Source: Liolophura sinensis (lineage: Eukaryota > Mollusca > Polyplacophora > Chitonida > Chitonidae). Taken from it: a DNA stretch of 64,000 nucleotides. The translations under genes were made by a program, and so were the position numbers. The notes beneath the pieces are model-generated. The model was not told the DNA's origin. It worked only from the letters and a program-made list of their open reading frames with translations, and searched no databases. Below are positions 53,401 to 64,000 of the stretch, in pieces. The stretch is from NCBI RefSeq assembly GCF_032854445.1, contig NC_088295.1, positions 58,137,249 to 58,201,248 on the forward strand, in the 5' to 3' direction. Numbering within the stretch: the stretch's first letter is position 1; each line of letters opens with the position of its first letter.

Positions 53401-56400
53401 GAAGTGTCAGCCTGTACAGATACCACCCGAACTCCCGTACCCTGAGCCTGGCCCATCAGTGGCCTGGCCTACATCACTACCCCAGGAAGCGTTGCCCCTG
53501 TACCTGTGTGGCCCCCCGGGGAGACGAAATGGTGGCGACCGGTGGCGAAGACGGGAGAATTGTTCTCTTACATTTAGAACATAAAACACCCGTTAGAATT
53601 ATTGGTGGGTGAATGTCTGTCAGATTATTTCTCTGCGTTCCCTATATTGCGTAGGTGTGAAATGGTACATATATGTGTGTTCTGATACAGCGGGTGAAAA
53701 TGGATTTTCTCAGGAGGACGAACCTGTAACGATGAGCCTAATTTCTAGCTCATGTTTGACAATGCAACCTACGGAAAGGCGAAAAAAGTAAAAAAAGTTC
53801 CTAGAATTTTGGCCGGGTGGTCAGGTTACCTGCATAAAACAGCTTTTTAATTATAGCCTAGAGGCACCCACTCCCATCCGTCTTTCACTCTTCTCCATCC
53901 TATCACCCAGCTGTGGTTAAGCCGACATCTCTCGTTAACCCTCATCCAACAAACATACTTCGTGTCCTAAGCCAACCAGCTGGGGTCCATTTGGACCCCA
54001 CTGTGATATATGGTGATAGCACATCTTAGTAACAGACATTAAACATCATTTCATTTTGGATTGATTTTATTATGTATGAAAACAGTTTGTATTGCTAAAT
54101 TCCGTTACTATAACTAATTGTGTATGAATAGGGGTGAGACAAATCGTGTACTGTGATATGGGCACACAGGTTTGTTGCACGAATCTCAGCTCAGACGGAC
54201 TTTTGTGTCCACTTGATGAGAACAGAGGAAACATCTCTTCCTCTTTGTGACGCCTGCCTCCCTCTGGACTTCATGTGGTGGAGCAGCATCAACATCTAAA
54301 ATTCTATTGTAGATGGTGGTTATGGTTTGAGAAAACTTGCTATTCAACTTGGGTCCATTTGGACCCCGATCGCAAGTTGAATACAGTACCTGTGATGTCG
54401 GATGAAGTGATCATTGAATGAGTAATACAGCAGAGAATTGTGTCTTGGGGTCCAGTAGGACCCCAGGTGGTAGGATGAAGGTTAAATCGTTAGTAAAGAT
54501 TGTATAGGTATCTTTCAAATCATGATACTTTTGTTTTTTTGTTTTTTTTGTGAGCCAGAACAAATGAGATCTATTATTATCAGGCAATTGACAGACTTTC
54601 GGACAAGGGGAAATGTTATTACTTTATTGCAATTCCAACAGTTCAGAACTATGTTCTCTTTGGCGACGTATTCACACAAATAGAGGCATCAGCGGTTTAT
54701 TGAAAATTGCATAAGATTGATGATTTATTGGGTGTTTCCACTGACAAGGGCTGCAGTTATCTGATCTGTTCAGTCTATGGGAAGTATTTGATTGTCATTG
54801 AAACCGTGGCCTCCTCAACTGTGCGCATCTCTGAGTCGAGTCCAGTGTCAGATTCCCACATGTGGAGGCTCACTTCAGGAGGCGGTAGATTCAGGGTCAA
54901 TCCTGAGTCGAGTCGTGTCCAGTGTCAGATTCCCACATGTGGAGGCTCGCTTCAGGAGGCGGTAGATTCAGGGTCAATCCTGGGTTGAGTCACACCTAAG
55001 ACCTTAAAAGAGGAAGTATCTTGGCTTTCAACATGAAAGAGATGAAGAGGGCGGCTTACTTAGGCATATCAGTTAAACAACACTAGATAAAGGAACAGTT
55101 GAAATCCGTCCTGCAACAAGGAGGCACATTACATGCACTCTAAAGACCCCCTTGTCGTCATATGACTGAAAACTTGTTGAGTACGATGTTAAACCCAAAG
55201 CACTCACTCACTCACTCACTCACTCATTCCCCAATTTCACACCTGAATGCTCAAAGGGTCCCCCACCCAGCCACCCCTGTGGTAAAGCTTCAAAACCTGT
55301 CCGATATTATAGAAAAATTATGGTGATTCCTACACCTTTTGACAAATTAGAGATCAACTTCCGGTGCGATTTATGCATCTTTTAAGATGGATTTTGGAGA
55401 CGACTTAATTTTTTTCAGTTGGCCTAACTTATGACTTAAAAAAAATTGTAATTTTATCAGTCTGAACAGAATAATGAGCATAACGTATGCTGAAGAATTG
55501 CAGCTGTCAGGTGATTTTGTGTGAAAACAGAATGGCTTGGCCCTGTGGCATGATGACAGGATTATTGTTGATATTTCAAGTTCAGCTCCTCCAAATATTT
55601 GATTAAGATGAAATTTGCTGTACCATAGCCTTTCATCAAGATTGTTTGCCCATGCTTAAGTTTTTATGCAACATAGATGTTTTTGTATTTTCTTGGGCAA
55701 CCCACAAGCTCACAGATTCCTTCGTCGTCATATGGCTGAAAAATTGTTAAGTATGACGTTAAATCCGAAGTGATCACTCACTCACTCACTCACAAGCTCA
55801 CAGCTCAGGTTTGCTGGTAATGGTCACAAGGTAATTTATTTCATCGGAAATAGGAATTTCAAGGTACAATTTTGTGTAGGTAAATCTGTATGCATCAGTT
55901 GTTATTCAGTCTTTGCATATTTTCATAGCTTCCTCTCCGGCCGTAAGTGGGAAGGTCTGCAGCAACCTGCGGATGGTCGTGGGTTTCCCCCGGGCTCTGC
56001 CCGGTTTCCACCCACCATAATGCTGACCCCCGTCGCATAAGTGAAATATTCTTGAGTACGGCGTAAAACACCAATCCAATAAATAAATAAATAAATATTT
56101 TGTGTATTATCGTAATTGTTTATCATGCATTATTAGTGATGAGAATGTATGTTGGAAATCTGTTATCAGTGTATGATATTTCCTGTTTTATATTTTTTTT
56201 TTCAGAGAAAGGAGATAGTTGTACAATAAACGATGTGTTATTCATGAAACAGACAGAGATAGTCACAGTGAACACTGCGGGGCAGTTGAAACTGTTTGAC
56301 ATACGGCAAAACACAGATGAGGCAGCAAAAACCTACTCTGTGTAAGTATTTTTATGTCTGCTATGGGTGGAAACTTAAAATGATCAAAAGTTTCACCCTC

Positions 56401-59400
56401 ATGCAACTACTTGCTAAATGCATCCCATGATCTATTGCGTGGATTGTGGTTCGTAATGACTGGATGCCACGTGAGAGCATGGATGATAATATGGACAGTT
56501 CAAGAGTGTAATTAACAACCTCGTGCCTCATTGAGATGTCAGCAGGGTTTGCATCCTACCTTGAAAACCCTTGAAAACGAATAAAAAAAAAAAAATCAAG
56601 TCCTTGAATAACTTTGAGAACACAAATACTACCTTGAAAAGGTCTTGATATTAAACATTTTTGATGTGTTCATGTTTTGTTTTTAACTCTGTATGTCAGA
56701 CAGAAATATGCTTTTTGTGGAAATACATGTAGTTATAAAAAAATAATAAATAATGACAGACAAGACCATGAAAGTTGTACGCAGCTGTGGCCTGCATGTC
56801 TATGGAAGCTACCAGTCAGTGCGCCTGGCACAGTTTGTGAGCATCGTTACAAAAATGTCTAATCTTTGGTACTGGCTTAGTTGTCTCTTTCAGACGTTTA
56901 TCATCATGTAGACATGTATCGAGAATTAAACGATGGTCATGGATAATTATTGAAAACTGTATCCACATCTTTCGAGCGACGGTGTGACTACTGATGCGTC
57001 AGAGTCATTACATTGTATGCGTTTGCCTGCACAAGTTTCGAAACATGTTCCAGTTGTACTTCTTTGGTGGTTGCTGAAGTTATGTGTCATGTGTATAGAC
57101 TAACTGGCCTACGCCTGGCCCACTTTTGACATAAAGTTTTATAATGGTGAATGTGTCTTCAGTGACAACTGACTCAAAAATCCAAAGTGTAATGACTGGC
57201 TGTGCAAACATGAAGTCAAAAGTAAAGCAACATGCAGTGTCACCTTGTGCATATCATTGTCATTTTGCTACCGTTACACAAGAATACAAAGTAATTGAGA
57301 TTATTTCACAGTGAATGTTTATATGCTAATTGTTTCTTGTGGGTACGTCAGTGAAGAAAGCTTTAAAGACATTATGTATGTTTCCTCTCGGTATAAAATT
57401 GTTCACATAAATTCAGTTCTGTAACAAAATAGTAACCGTAATATATTTGGGTCATTAAGCTTTTATTTCACACTTTAAAAAATCTTTGTAGTTTAGTTAC
57501 ATTCTATTTGAGTAAAATTTTGGGTCAGCAAACCAAGTCTCAAGTTGATGTGGAAATAGTTCGATACAAAGGTCTTGAAAAATGTCAAATTAACCTTGAA
57601 AAAGGTCTTGAAAAAAATTCTCACATGAGAGTATAAACCCTGTGTCAGTCTCTGCTCTTACCATGAACAATTCATGTTTTCCTCAATTTTTATCGTAATG
57701 AATTACACCTTGATTATTTTACACCTGATTGTTACAGGTACACCTTGATTATTACAGGTACACTTTGTGATCAACATTTTGTGCTAAGCGGGAATTTATG
57801 AGAAAACTTGATTAAACATGTGCCAAATCGTCACAGTGAAAACCACGGGTGTGCTTAATTAAGTTCTTTGTGTATACATATGATGCAACTGTGAAATACG
57901 AGAAGTGTTTCAAGAGACAAGAAAAGAAACAAATTTTCCTAAGGGTATTCCTATTGCCTTCCAGGTCTGGAGAAGACCCTGTGCCTCTCCAGTGTGTGGC
58001 CAAGCACCCCGGTCAGCACCACATAGTTGCCACTGGGGGAGAGGATGGTATGTTGTGTATATGGGACCTCCGTCAGGAACACTACCCCATCAACCCTCTA
58101 CAGGCCCACTCTGCTACCTGTGAGTTTTCAGGGGAGTTACATTTATTGATGTGGACCTCGTTATGTGTTTGTACTGTTAATTATGTTTTCTTGATTGCAA
58201 AAGTTTCACTTATTCAGTCCTCAGTCCTATTCTCCTGGTGATCTCACTGGCAGGTTAGTTGTTCCAAGGTGGGAAATTTCATCTGTCCAGTTCTGACAGT
58301 TTGTTCATGTGTTCATAATTTCATGTCTGTTTTTCCAGTATGGGAGATGAAGTTTCATTCGTTCACTCCTGACAGTTTACTCACACATCCATGTCTCTCA
58401 TTTCAGTGTGGGAAGTGAACTTTCATTTGTCCAGTCTTGACAGTTTTTTTGCTCATATGCTCATAGTTTTGTGTTTCTTATTTCATCATAGGGGAAATTT
58501 ACCCATCCAGTCCTGACAGTTTGTTCAGTTTGTTCAGAGGCCCTTGTGTTAGTTATTCTGGTCTTGACAGGTGAATTTTCTTACAATTTCTGTCCTGACA
58601 ATTTGTTCACATGTTCAAACTCTTGTGTCTGTTGTTCCAGTGTGGGAGGTGAAATTTCACCCATCCAGTCCTGACAATTTGTTCACATGTTCAGACGACG
58701 GATCGGTATGGCACTGGGATGGGACGGCTGTCAACGCGAGTGTTTCCATGGCAGCAACACCCAGCCTGCTCTCAGCTACAGGTTAGCAACACCTTGATAC
58801 TAGGCTGGTTCACAGGTTAAGCAGCAGGGCATCAGTTTGAAAATCTAAATTCTGACAAAATGAATTCTGGTAAGAACAAAAAAAAAATAGTCCTTCAAAT
58901 ATTAACTTCAAAGAATGGGGTAAAGCTAGTGTAAAACATGCTGAGAAGCAGTACAAGTGTTTGCCATGGCAAGAAGATACCTTTTTCATTGTTGTGAACA
59001 AAATTTTGTATGAAAATACAACATTATAAATGATATGATATTTCCCTGGATACAATTTTCAGAGTCTGTAGTATTGTAGGAAGCAGAACAACCCTTTGTA
59101 CAGATATACATAAGACAGTGAAGCAGATTAATTAGTGATCAGATCTTGGATGGGAAAATCCCATATGTTTGACGTGATTTTCTCTTCAAACACAACAATG
59201 CTGTGGAGAATCTATCGTAGTCATCAAAAAATATAGTCAAATGAAATGTGTTACTGTATTTTCTGTGTAAAACATGTTTCATTTGGTTTCACACTTTAAT
59301 GTCAGCATGGATATACAGGATAGTGTGGAAGTATTGAAGGGCACAGAAATGCATAGTGTGGAATGCTACCTTCACTTAGTATCCGGGGCTCGGTTGTTCA

Positions 59401-59954
59401 AAACTGGTTTAAGACTTATTACCAGAATTAACTTTAAACCAAGTCTTAAATACAGTTTTGTATTTAGCCTTTAAAAAAATACTGTTACATTATGTTCAAT
59501 ACATGTATGAACTAAAATTGCTGCTGTTATACTTTGACTTTGGAGTACTGCATTGGCTGCCGGAGTTAAGCAAAAAATTAAAATATATAATATGACTTAA
59601 TACCAGTATTAGCTAATGCACTTTCAAACAACTGGACGTAGAGATCTAGCGTGTGTATTTTCAAGGACCCTTAATACTCACTGATAGACGTGTGTGACCT
59701 TTTCAGTGACAGGTGCCGGTGCAGGGGGAGGGGCGCTGAGCAGTAGCCGATTATCCATGGCCTCCGGGGCGCCTACATCGGGGTTGGCTAGCCCATGGTT
59801 GGCCTCTAACATCTCCCACCAGAAACTCAAAGTGACAGAGCTGATTCCTGCGGATTCTTTACCCGTGAACTCTATAGACATTGAGAACAACATGTTGCTG
59901 TGTGGCTCTGACAATGAGGCTGTGTATTCAGTCAGCAATCTGGTGATCAGATAA
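50407..59954 (+). CDS. NUP43: Nucleoporin NUP43, WD40 repeat subunit of the Nup107-160 (Y) complex
   Basis: NUP43 is a beta-propeller protein of the nuclear-pore scaffold Y complex, which also acts at kinetochores. Seven coding exons join in phase: 50407-50526, 51873-52010, 53361-53604, 56206-56341, 57965-58119, 58641-58781 and 59707-59954, about 393 aa (human about 380). The N-terminus ADISLKFVSQKISKIRWRP is strongly NUP43-like. Further blocks are ATGSWD, CDVQHVGDVMAL, VATGGEDGRIVLLH, TVNTAGQLKLFDIRQ, HHIVATGGEDGMLCIWDLRQ and LWEVKFHPSSPDNLFTCSDDGSVWHWD, with regular WD-repeat spacing. The last exon has a Gly/Ser-rich low-complexity stretch before the closing strand ending CGSDNEAVYSVSNLVIR. 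The start at 50407 is the first ATG of that exon and matches the family N-terminus. Introns carry three DNA-transposon candidates, and exon 6 is preceded by tandem copies of its own start. Confidence 0.96.
52196..52260 (+). repeat. Possible SINE tail fragment
   Basis: The phrase gatatggctggaaaattgcc then gatgtggcgtaaagccataa is followed by cagtcattcatt. It resembles SINE 3' ends of the type gtggcgtaaa-(NCATT)n, but no head or body is seen. It lies in NUP43 intron 2. Confidence 0.35.
52625..52775 (+). repeat. SINE family A, 5'-truncated
   Basis: It begins near ggtctgccatcaacatgcgg and ends tgaaatattcttgagtacaa then atcaatcaaataaaa. It lies in NUP43 intron 2. Confidence 0.85.
52812..53321. mobile_element. 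MITE-like element with terminal inverted repeats and TA flanks
   Basis: The left end reads aagccccatccagactatcc and the right end, in reverse complement, aagccctgtcgagactattc. Both continue with caacttttgttgact, giving inverted repeats of about 45 bp. A TA dinucleotide flanks each side (52810-52811, 53322-53323). Inside the left end aacttttgttga is again followed by its own inverted copy. No transposase is visible in the 510 bp. Confidence 0.75.
53939..54481. mobile_element. piggyBac-type MITE candidate with TTAA target duplications
   Basis: TTAA lies on both sides (53935-53938 and 54482-54485). The ends ccctcatccaaca and, in reverse, ccttcatcctacc form imperfect inverted repeats. Three short hairpins, GGGGTCC-loop-GGACCCC, are at 53982-53999, 54351-54367 and 54447-54464. 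No transposase is encoded. It lies in NUP43 intron 3. Confidence 0.75.
54838..55228 (+). repeat. SINE family B with a duplicated 77-bp 5' segment
   Basis: The segment starting tccagtgtcagattcccaca occurs at 54841 and again at 54918, each running into ggcggtagattcagggtcaa. The second copy continues into the family B body and ends ttgttgagtacgatgttaaa with (CACT)n. It lies in NUP43 intron 3. Confidence 0.8.
55712..55795 (+). repeat. SINE family B, 3' fragment
   Basis: Only gattccttcgtcgtcatatg through ttgttaagtatgacgttaaa and the CACT tail remain. It lies in NUP43 intron 3. Confidence 0.8.
55928..56097 (+). repeat. SINE family A, 5'-truncated
   Basis: It starts at agcttcctctccggccgtaa and ends cttgagtacggcgtaaaaca with a long AAAT tail, about 110 bp before NUP43 exon 4. 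Confidence 0.9.
56543..57642. mobile_element. hAT-like non-autonomous element candidate
   Basis: The left end begins cagggtttgcatcctacctt and the right end, in reverse, cagggtttatactctcatg. TGTCAG flanks both sides (56537-56542, 57643-57648). Subterminal phrases ccttgaaaa and ggtcttga recur near both ends. hAT elements usually leave 8-bp duplications, so the class is tentative. No transposase is visible. It lies in NUP43 intron 4. Confidence 0.5.
58267..58640 (+). repeat. Tandem pseudo-copies of the NUP43 exon 6 acceptor and exon start
   Basis: Five diverged units begin at about 58267, 58339, 58407, 58492 and 58571. Each resembles the first about 50 nt of exon 6 (gtgggaggtgaaatttca, ccagtcctgacaatttg), then ttcacatgttca, then a pyrimidine run ending in AG. 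The true exon begins at 58641. Units are about 68-85 bp and carry small deletions that break the frame. Confidence 0.85.
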
Positions 59955-60073
59955 CGCAAAGCTTTGGGAGTTTGAGAGGCTGCATCTTCATACCAGTCAC
60001 TTATCCAGCATTTTCATCCCAGTCAGTCTTCATTTATATTTACATCAGATACCATGTTATATATCACCTGTGT

Positions 60074-60214
60074 ATGTTGGAAGGCCTTCCAGCAACCAGC
60101 TAATGGTCATGGGTTTCCCAAGGGCTATGTTTGGTTTCTTCCAACCATAATGTTGGACATCGTCATATAAGTGAAATATTCTTGAGTACGGTGCAAAACA
60201 CCAATCAGATAAAT
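60074..60214 (+). repeat. SINE family A, 5'-truncated
   Basis: It begins near ggaaggccttccagcaacca and ends cttgagtacggtgcaaaaca then ccaatcagataaa. Confidence 0.85.
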
Positions 60215-60530
60215 CTGACACAACAGAGCATCCGTTTTAGTACTGAGAGATTTCTGTGTGGTACTACAGATTTCTGTGTGGTACTACAAAGCATGTGATT
60301 AGTACTGAGGGATTTCTGTGTGGTACTAAGAAGTACCTGTTTACTTCTGAGAATAAATGCATCTGGGAAAGATTTGAAAGATTTCCCTCTATATCACAAA
60401 TGGGTTGTGAAAAAACAACAAAAGAGATGGCAAATGGTATTTCAGTGGTTTTTTCTCTATTTATTTAAGCTACAATGCATTGAAGTCCTAAAGAATACAG
60501 ATAACATGAATTATCTCAACTTTTTGAGGG

Positions 60531-60605
60531 TATGCTAGCCATCGGCGTATAAGTGAAATATTCTTGTGTACGGTGTAAACCACCAATCAGATAAATAAAT
60601 AAATA
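60531..60605 (+). repeat. SINE family A, 3' fragment
   Basis: Only gctagccatcggcgtataag through attcttgtgtacggtgtaaa and the AAAT tail remain. Confidence 0.8.
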
Positions 60606-61269
60606 CTTGAGGGTTGTTTTTTTTATTATCAGATCTGTTCGAAATGTGCCAAAAGAGCAAAAGTAACATTGTCACAGTTATATAGGTTCGCTTCACCAGA
60701 AATAGTTCTTTAAATCATTGCATTTATTTGCCGTGGTCGGCATCATTGTTCATCCTGTTCTGCGAGGAAAATCCTGAAAAACAGGCAATGGTGTTAGGTT
60801 TGAATTTGAAAGATTTTTGATCTGTTGCATTTTATTTCAGTCATCGGTATTAAAGGCAGTAAAAAGTAAATTGCTATGATAGCTTGGTTACTTTTTTCAT
60901 GATCGTCTGGACTCCTGTTTTAGTGTTTGAAATCAAATACATGTCTCAAATACAAATTTTTATCACAGGTTTAACTTTTTGAAGTTATGTAACATTCGTT
61001 TTGTCATCAGTTCTGTGGATAAAAGCTAAATTAATCAGCGTTTAAACTAAGTGCCAAGTGAATATGTTTTTGAAATATGGTTCAGGAGAGAAAAACTAAA
61101 AACATAACATGAGGATTTAAATTTTTAAAAAAAGGTGAACCGTTGTGATTAATGTTATACTTAATGTTATATTTTAGGAAAAAAAAAATGTAGCCTACTA
61201 ATCCGTTACAGTAAGATCCAGAGTTCTAAACTTGTACCATACATTGCTTGTCAGACAGGATCATCTAAA

Positions 61270-62205
61270 ATTGCCTTGTCTTACAAGGTCGTCGTGTGAT
61301 TGCTTTGCCTGACGAGGTTGCCTTCAGATTGCTTTGTCCGACAATGTCTTGAGATTGCTGTGTGTCTGACAAGGCCGTCTTGAACTTGTTTTGTCTGACA
61401 GGGTTGTCTTGAGATTGCTGTGTGTCTGACAAGGCCGTCTTGAACTTGTTTTGTCTCACAGGGTTGTCTTGAGATTGCTGTGTGTCTGACAAGGTCGTCT
61501 TGAGATTGCTTTTTCTGACAAGGCCGTCTTGAACTTGTTTTGTCTTACAGGGTTGTCTTGAGATTGCGTTGTCTGACAAGGCCGTCTTGAACTTGTTTTG
61601 TCTTACAGGGTTGTCTTGAGATTGCTGTGTGTCTGACAAGGCCGTCTTGAACTTGTTTTGTCTGACAGGGTTGTCTTGAGATTGCTGTGTGTCTGACAAG
61701 GCCGTCTTGAACTTGCTTTGTCTCACAGGGTTGTCTTGAGATTGCTTTGTCTGACAAGGCCGTCTTGAACTTGTTTTGTCTCGCAGGGTTGTCTTGAGAT
61801 TGCTGTGTGTCTGACAAGGCCGTCTTGAACTTGGTTTGTCTGACAGGGTTGTCTTGAGATTGCTTTGTCTGACAAGGCCGTCTTGAACTTGTTTTGTCTC
61901 ACAGGGTTGTCTTGAGATTGCTGTGTGTCTGACAAGGTCGTCTTGAGGTTGCGTTGTTTGACAAGGCCGTCTTGAACTTGTTTTGTCTGACAGGGTTGTC
62001 TTGAGATTGCTGTGTGTCTGACAAGGCCGTCTTGAACTTGTTTTGTCTGACAGGGTTGTCTTGAGATTGCTGTGTGTCTGACAAGGCCGTCTTGAGATTG
62101 CTGTGTGTCTGACAAGGCGGTCTTGAACTTGTTTTGTCTCACAGGGTTGTTTTGAGATTGCTGTGTGTCTGACAAGGTCATCTTGAGATTGCTTTGTCTG
62201 ACATT
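61270..62205. repeat. Minisatellite with units of about 60 bp and two half-units
   Basis: The pattern is gttgtcttgagattgctgtg/tgtctgacaag followed by gccgtcttgaacttgttttg/tctgacagg, about 15 copies. The two halves of about 30 bp are themselves similar (gtcttgaNNttg...tctgaca), so the 60-bp unit probably arose by doubling. Sixty bp is 20 codons and the minus strand stays open through long stretches, with a 20-residue period. Some units lack 3 or more bases. It is about 1.3 kb past the NUP43 stop. Confidence 0.93.
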
Positions 62206-62734
62206 AATTACATTTAAGTGCTTTATTGCAGATTGAATGAAGTTCTGTTGACAAATTTCTGTCGAGTTTATATGTAATATGCACCAATATATATGAACAG
62301 GTATAATTAGGAGCGTGCAAGACTGTTGTCCAAAATTCAAACTGCATTCGCTTTTTATAGAAATGAAATGTGATTGTAATTAAATGGTTGAGAACTTCAG
62401 TACCATTGTTATGTGTATTATACATCCAGTGCTTTGAACATGGTCGATTTCCAAGATGTTCACTTACTGTAGTGTGATGTACACATATTTCATCAAGTTA
62501 ATATTCTGCTATGTACATACTGTGATTAAGCTATTGTGCTTTTCACTCTGTATTTGTATATACAAGATCAGAAATGTTGGAATGCCTCCTGAAGTCAACA
62601 TGACTGTGTAGTTATTTATTTATGCTCATGTACTTGTCACCTAGTTAGGCAAATGTTTGTCAGATACCTGCCGAAGGTCAGTGGTTTATTTCAGGCCCAC
62701 CAGTTCCATCATGCACAATACTGAGTCCTGTGAG

Positions 62735-62985
62735 TGGAAAAGGTGGTTAGCACTCCAGCAGGGCATAATAACCCAGGAGCCTCCTACTATTGCGGTCGCT
62801 GTTGGTTAAAGAGTAGCTCATGCTGGCTTCCTCTTCAGTCGTACCTTGGAGGGTCTTTCGGATAGTCATGGGTTTCCCCCGGGCTCTACTGGTTTCTACC
62901 CACCACAATGCTGGCCGCTATAGTATAAGTGAACTATTCTTCAGTTTTGTGTGAAAAAACAAAACAAAAAAACAATCAAGTAAAT
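62735..62985 (+). repeat. SINE family A, diverged
   Basis: It has gtggttagcactccagcagg, acccaggagcctcctactat, atgctggcttcctcttcagt and gggtttcccccgggctctac. The tail is degraded (attcttcagttttgtgtgaa). Confidence 0.85.
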
Positions 62986-64000
62986 ATGAGTGGGAAATAC
63001 TTGATTATAGTGTTGAACAACAGTCCTGCAAAAATCAAATCAACAAATCGTGATCAAATTTATGTTTAATGGAAGAGACCTCTTATAATCAAAGTAGGCA
63101 CCTCTCAATAATAGGAACTCTGACGTTACATGAAGTTTTTCCAATCCTAATTACGACAATGTTGGAATAACTCTTTTTACCCATGAGTAAGAGATTACTG
63201 AAATCTTGTTCTCCAAAATTCCTTTCTTGTGATGAACTTCAGGAAAGAAATGATGTGACGTCAGTTCCTAGATAGCATCAGTATGCCTCATGAAACCCCC
63301 ATACCATTCAAATATTTAAATGCCTTTTAACACTTAAAAAATCTGATAAAATAAATGAAAGTATTTTTACGCATACAATGTGGTTTTCAGTTGTCTTAGT
63401 CCATCGGCCATTGATACCACCTGAGGTGGCCAAGCCTAATTGATACTAGCATGTTTATAGGATCAGTAGAAGCGAATTAAGACATGATAGCTTTTGTGCA
63501 CAGGTAGCTTTTCACACATTTTGATAAAGTGAAGAAATCACCTTGTTAGGCATTGCTCAAATTACAAAAAGCAAGAGACACGTTGATGTATCGTGGACTC
63601 TGAGTTAATAGTTTAATTACACCAATTTAAAAGGGTGGTTGGTATTGTTTATGAAGCTGATAGCTGAATATTCAGTTGACTTGTACATTTACGTGTAAAA
63701 TTTGCAAGGTTTTCAGCTGGGTTGATAACACTTTATCGAAAGTTTGTGCCCAGCCGTATACTTGTTTTATTTACACCCATTATTACGGTGAGTTAAGGTA
63801 GATTAGCTCAAGTAAGTGAACCTTAGTGCCATTTCCTTATCTGTGATCTACAAGTCTGAAAACAACGATGTCAGAGGAAAGTTTTGATCAGAGTTTTTGA
63901 CTTTCCATCAAGAATTGAAAGTTCCACCAAACAATAAGATTAAGGACTAAATTATTTAGTAATACTCTTCGCAGAGTGTAAATGTCTACTTTGAAGTTAG

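Larger units (their letters stand above)
59955..64000. other. NUP43 3' flank, no further gene seen
   Basis: A candidate NUP43 polyadenylation signal AATAAA is at 60352. The rest holds SINE A copies (60074, 60531, 62735), the minisatellite at 61.27-62.20 kb and AT-rich sequence without recognisable exons up to the window edge. Confidence 0.55.

Noticed and set aside
61265-62340. Gln/Lys-rich repeat protein on the minus strand
   Set aside because: Frames switch where units lose bases and there are several overlapping open frames, so I treat it as a minisatellite.

Overview
The window is from an animal nuclear genome. Genes are split by GT-AG introns, intergenic DNA is AT-rich, and there are many tRNA-derived SINEs, MITE-like elements and minisatellites. 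The SINEs resemble families I know from molluscs and other lophotrochozoans, so a lophotrochozoan (bivalve or brachiopod-like) is the best guess. This is an inference from memory, not from a search.

Four protein-coding genes can be reconstructed exon by exon with consistent splice phases. (1) 2839-18129, minus: MTF-1, the metal-responsive six-zinc-finger transcription factor, 9 coding exons, about 715 aa. (2) 18268-28201, plus: ribosomal protein S4 (RPS4), 7 coding exons, 263 aa. Its first coding exon holds only the ATG and it has a 5'TOP-like start. (3) 37582-43728, plus: Na+/K+-ATPase beta subunit, 5 coding exons, about 318 aa, with all six ectodomain cysteines. (4) 50407-59954, plus: nucleoporin NUP43, a WD40 protein of the Nup107-160 complex, 7 coding exons, about 393 aa. 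MTF-1 and RPS4 are head to head. Their start codons are 138 bp apart, over a short interval with two CCAAT boxes and an ETS-type site, which looks like a shared bidirectional promoter. The four genes have no obvious common pathway.

The rest is repeat-rich. SINE family A (about 20 copies), family B (5) and family C (2) are scattered in introns and spacers; A and B share a related 3' tail. The NUP43 introns carry three non-autonomous DNA-transposon candidates: a TA-flanked MITE, a TTAA-flanked piggyBac-like MITE and a CAGGG-ended hAT-like element. Intron 1 of the ATPase beta gene holds an antisense, 5'-truncated LTR retroelement with a decayed env-like region. Minisatellites lie at the left edge (52 bp units) and at 30.3 kb (about 38 bp), 30.95 kb (72 bp) and 61.3 kb (about 60 bp).

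The most unusual pattern is two minisatellites built across splice junctions. In MTF-1 a perfectly periodic 97-bp unit repeats the end of the finger-3 exon plus its donor site 11 times. In NUP43 a unit of about 70-85 bp repeats the intron end, acceptor and start of exon 6 about five times. They are mirror-image arrays of decoy donors and decoy acceptors in two unrelated genes. A second point is a 157-bp cluster of five CRE-like motifs in the 28-34 kb spacer.
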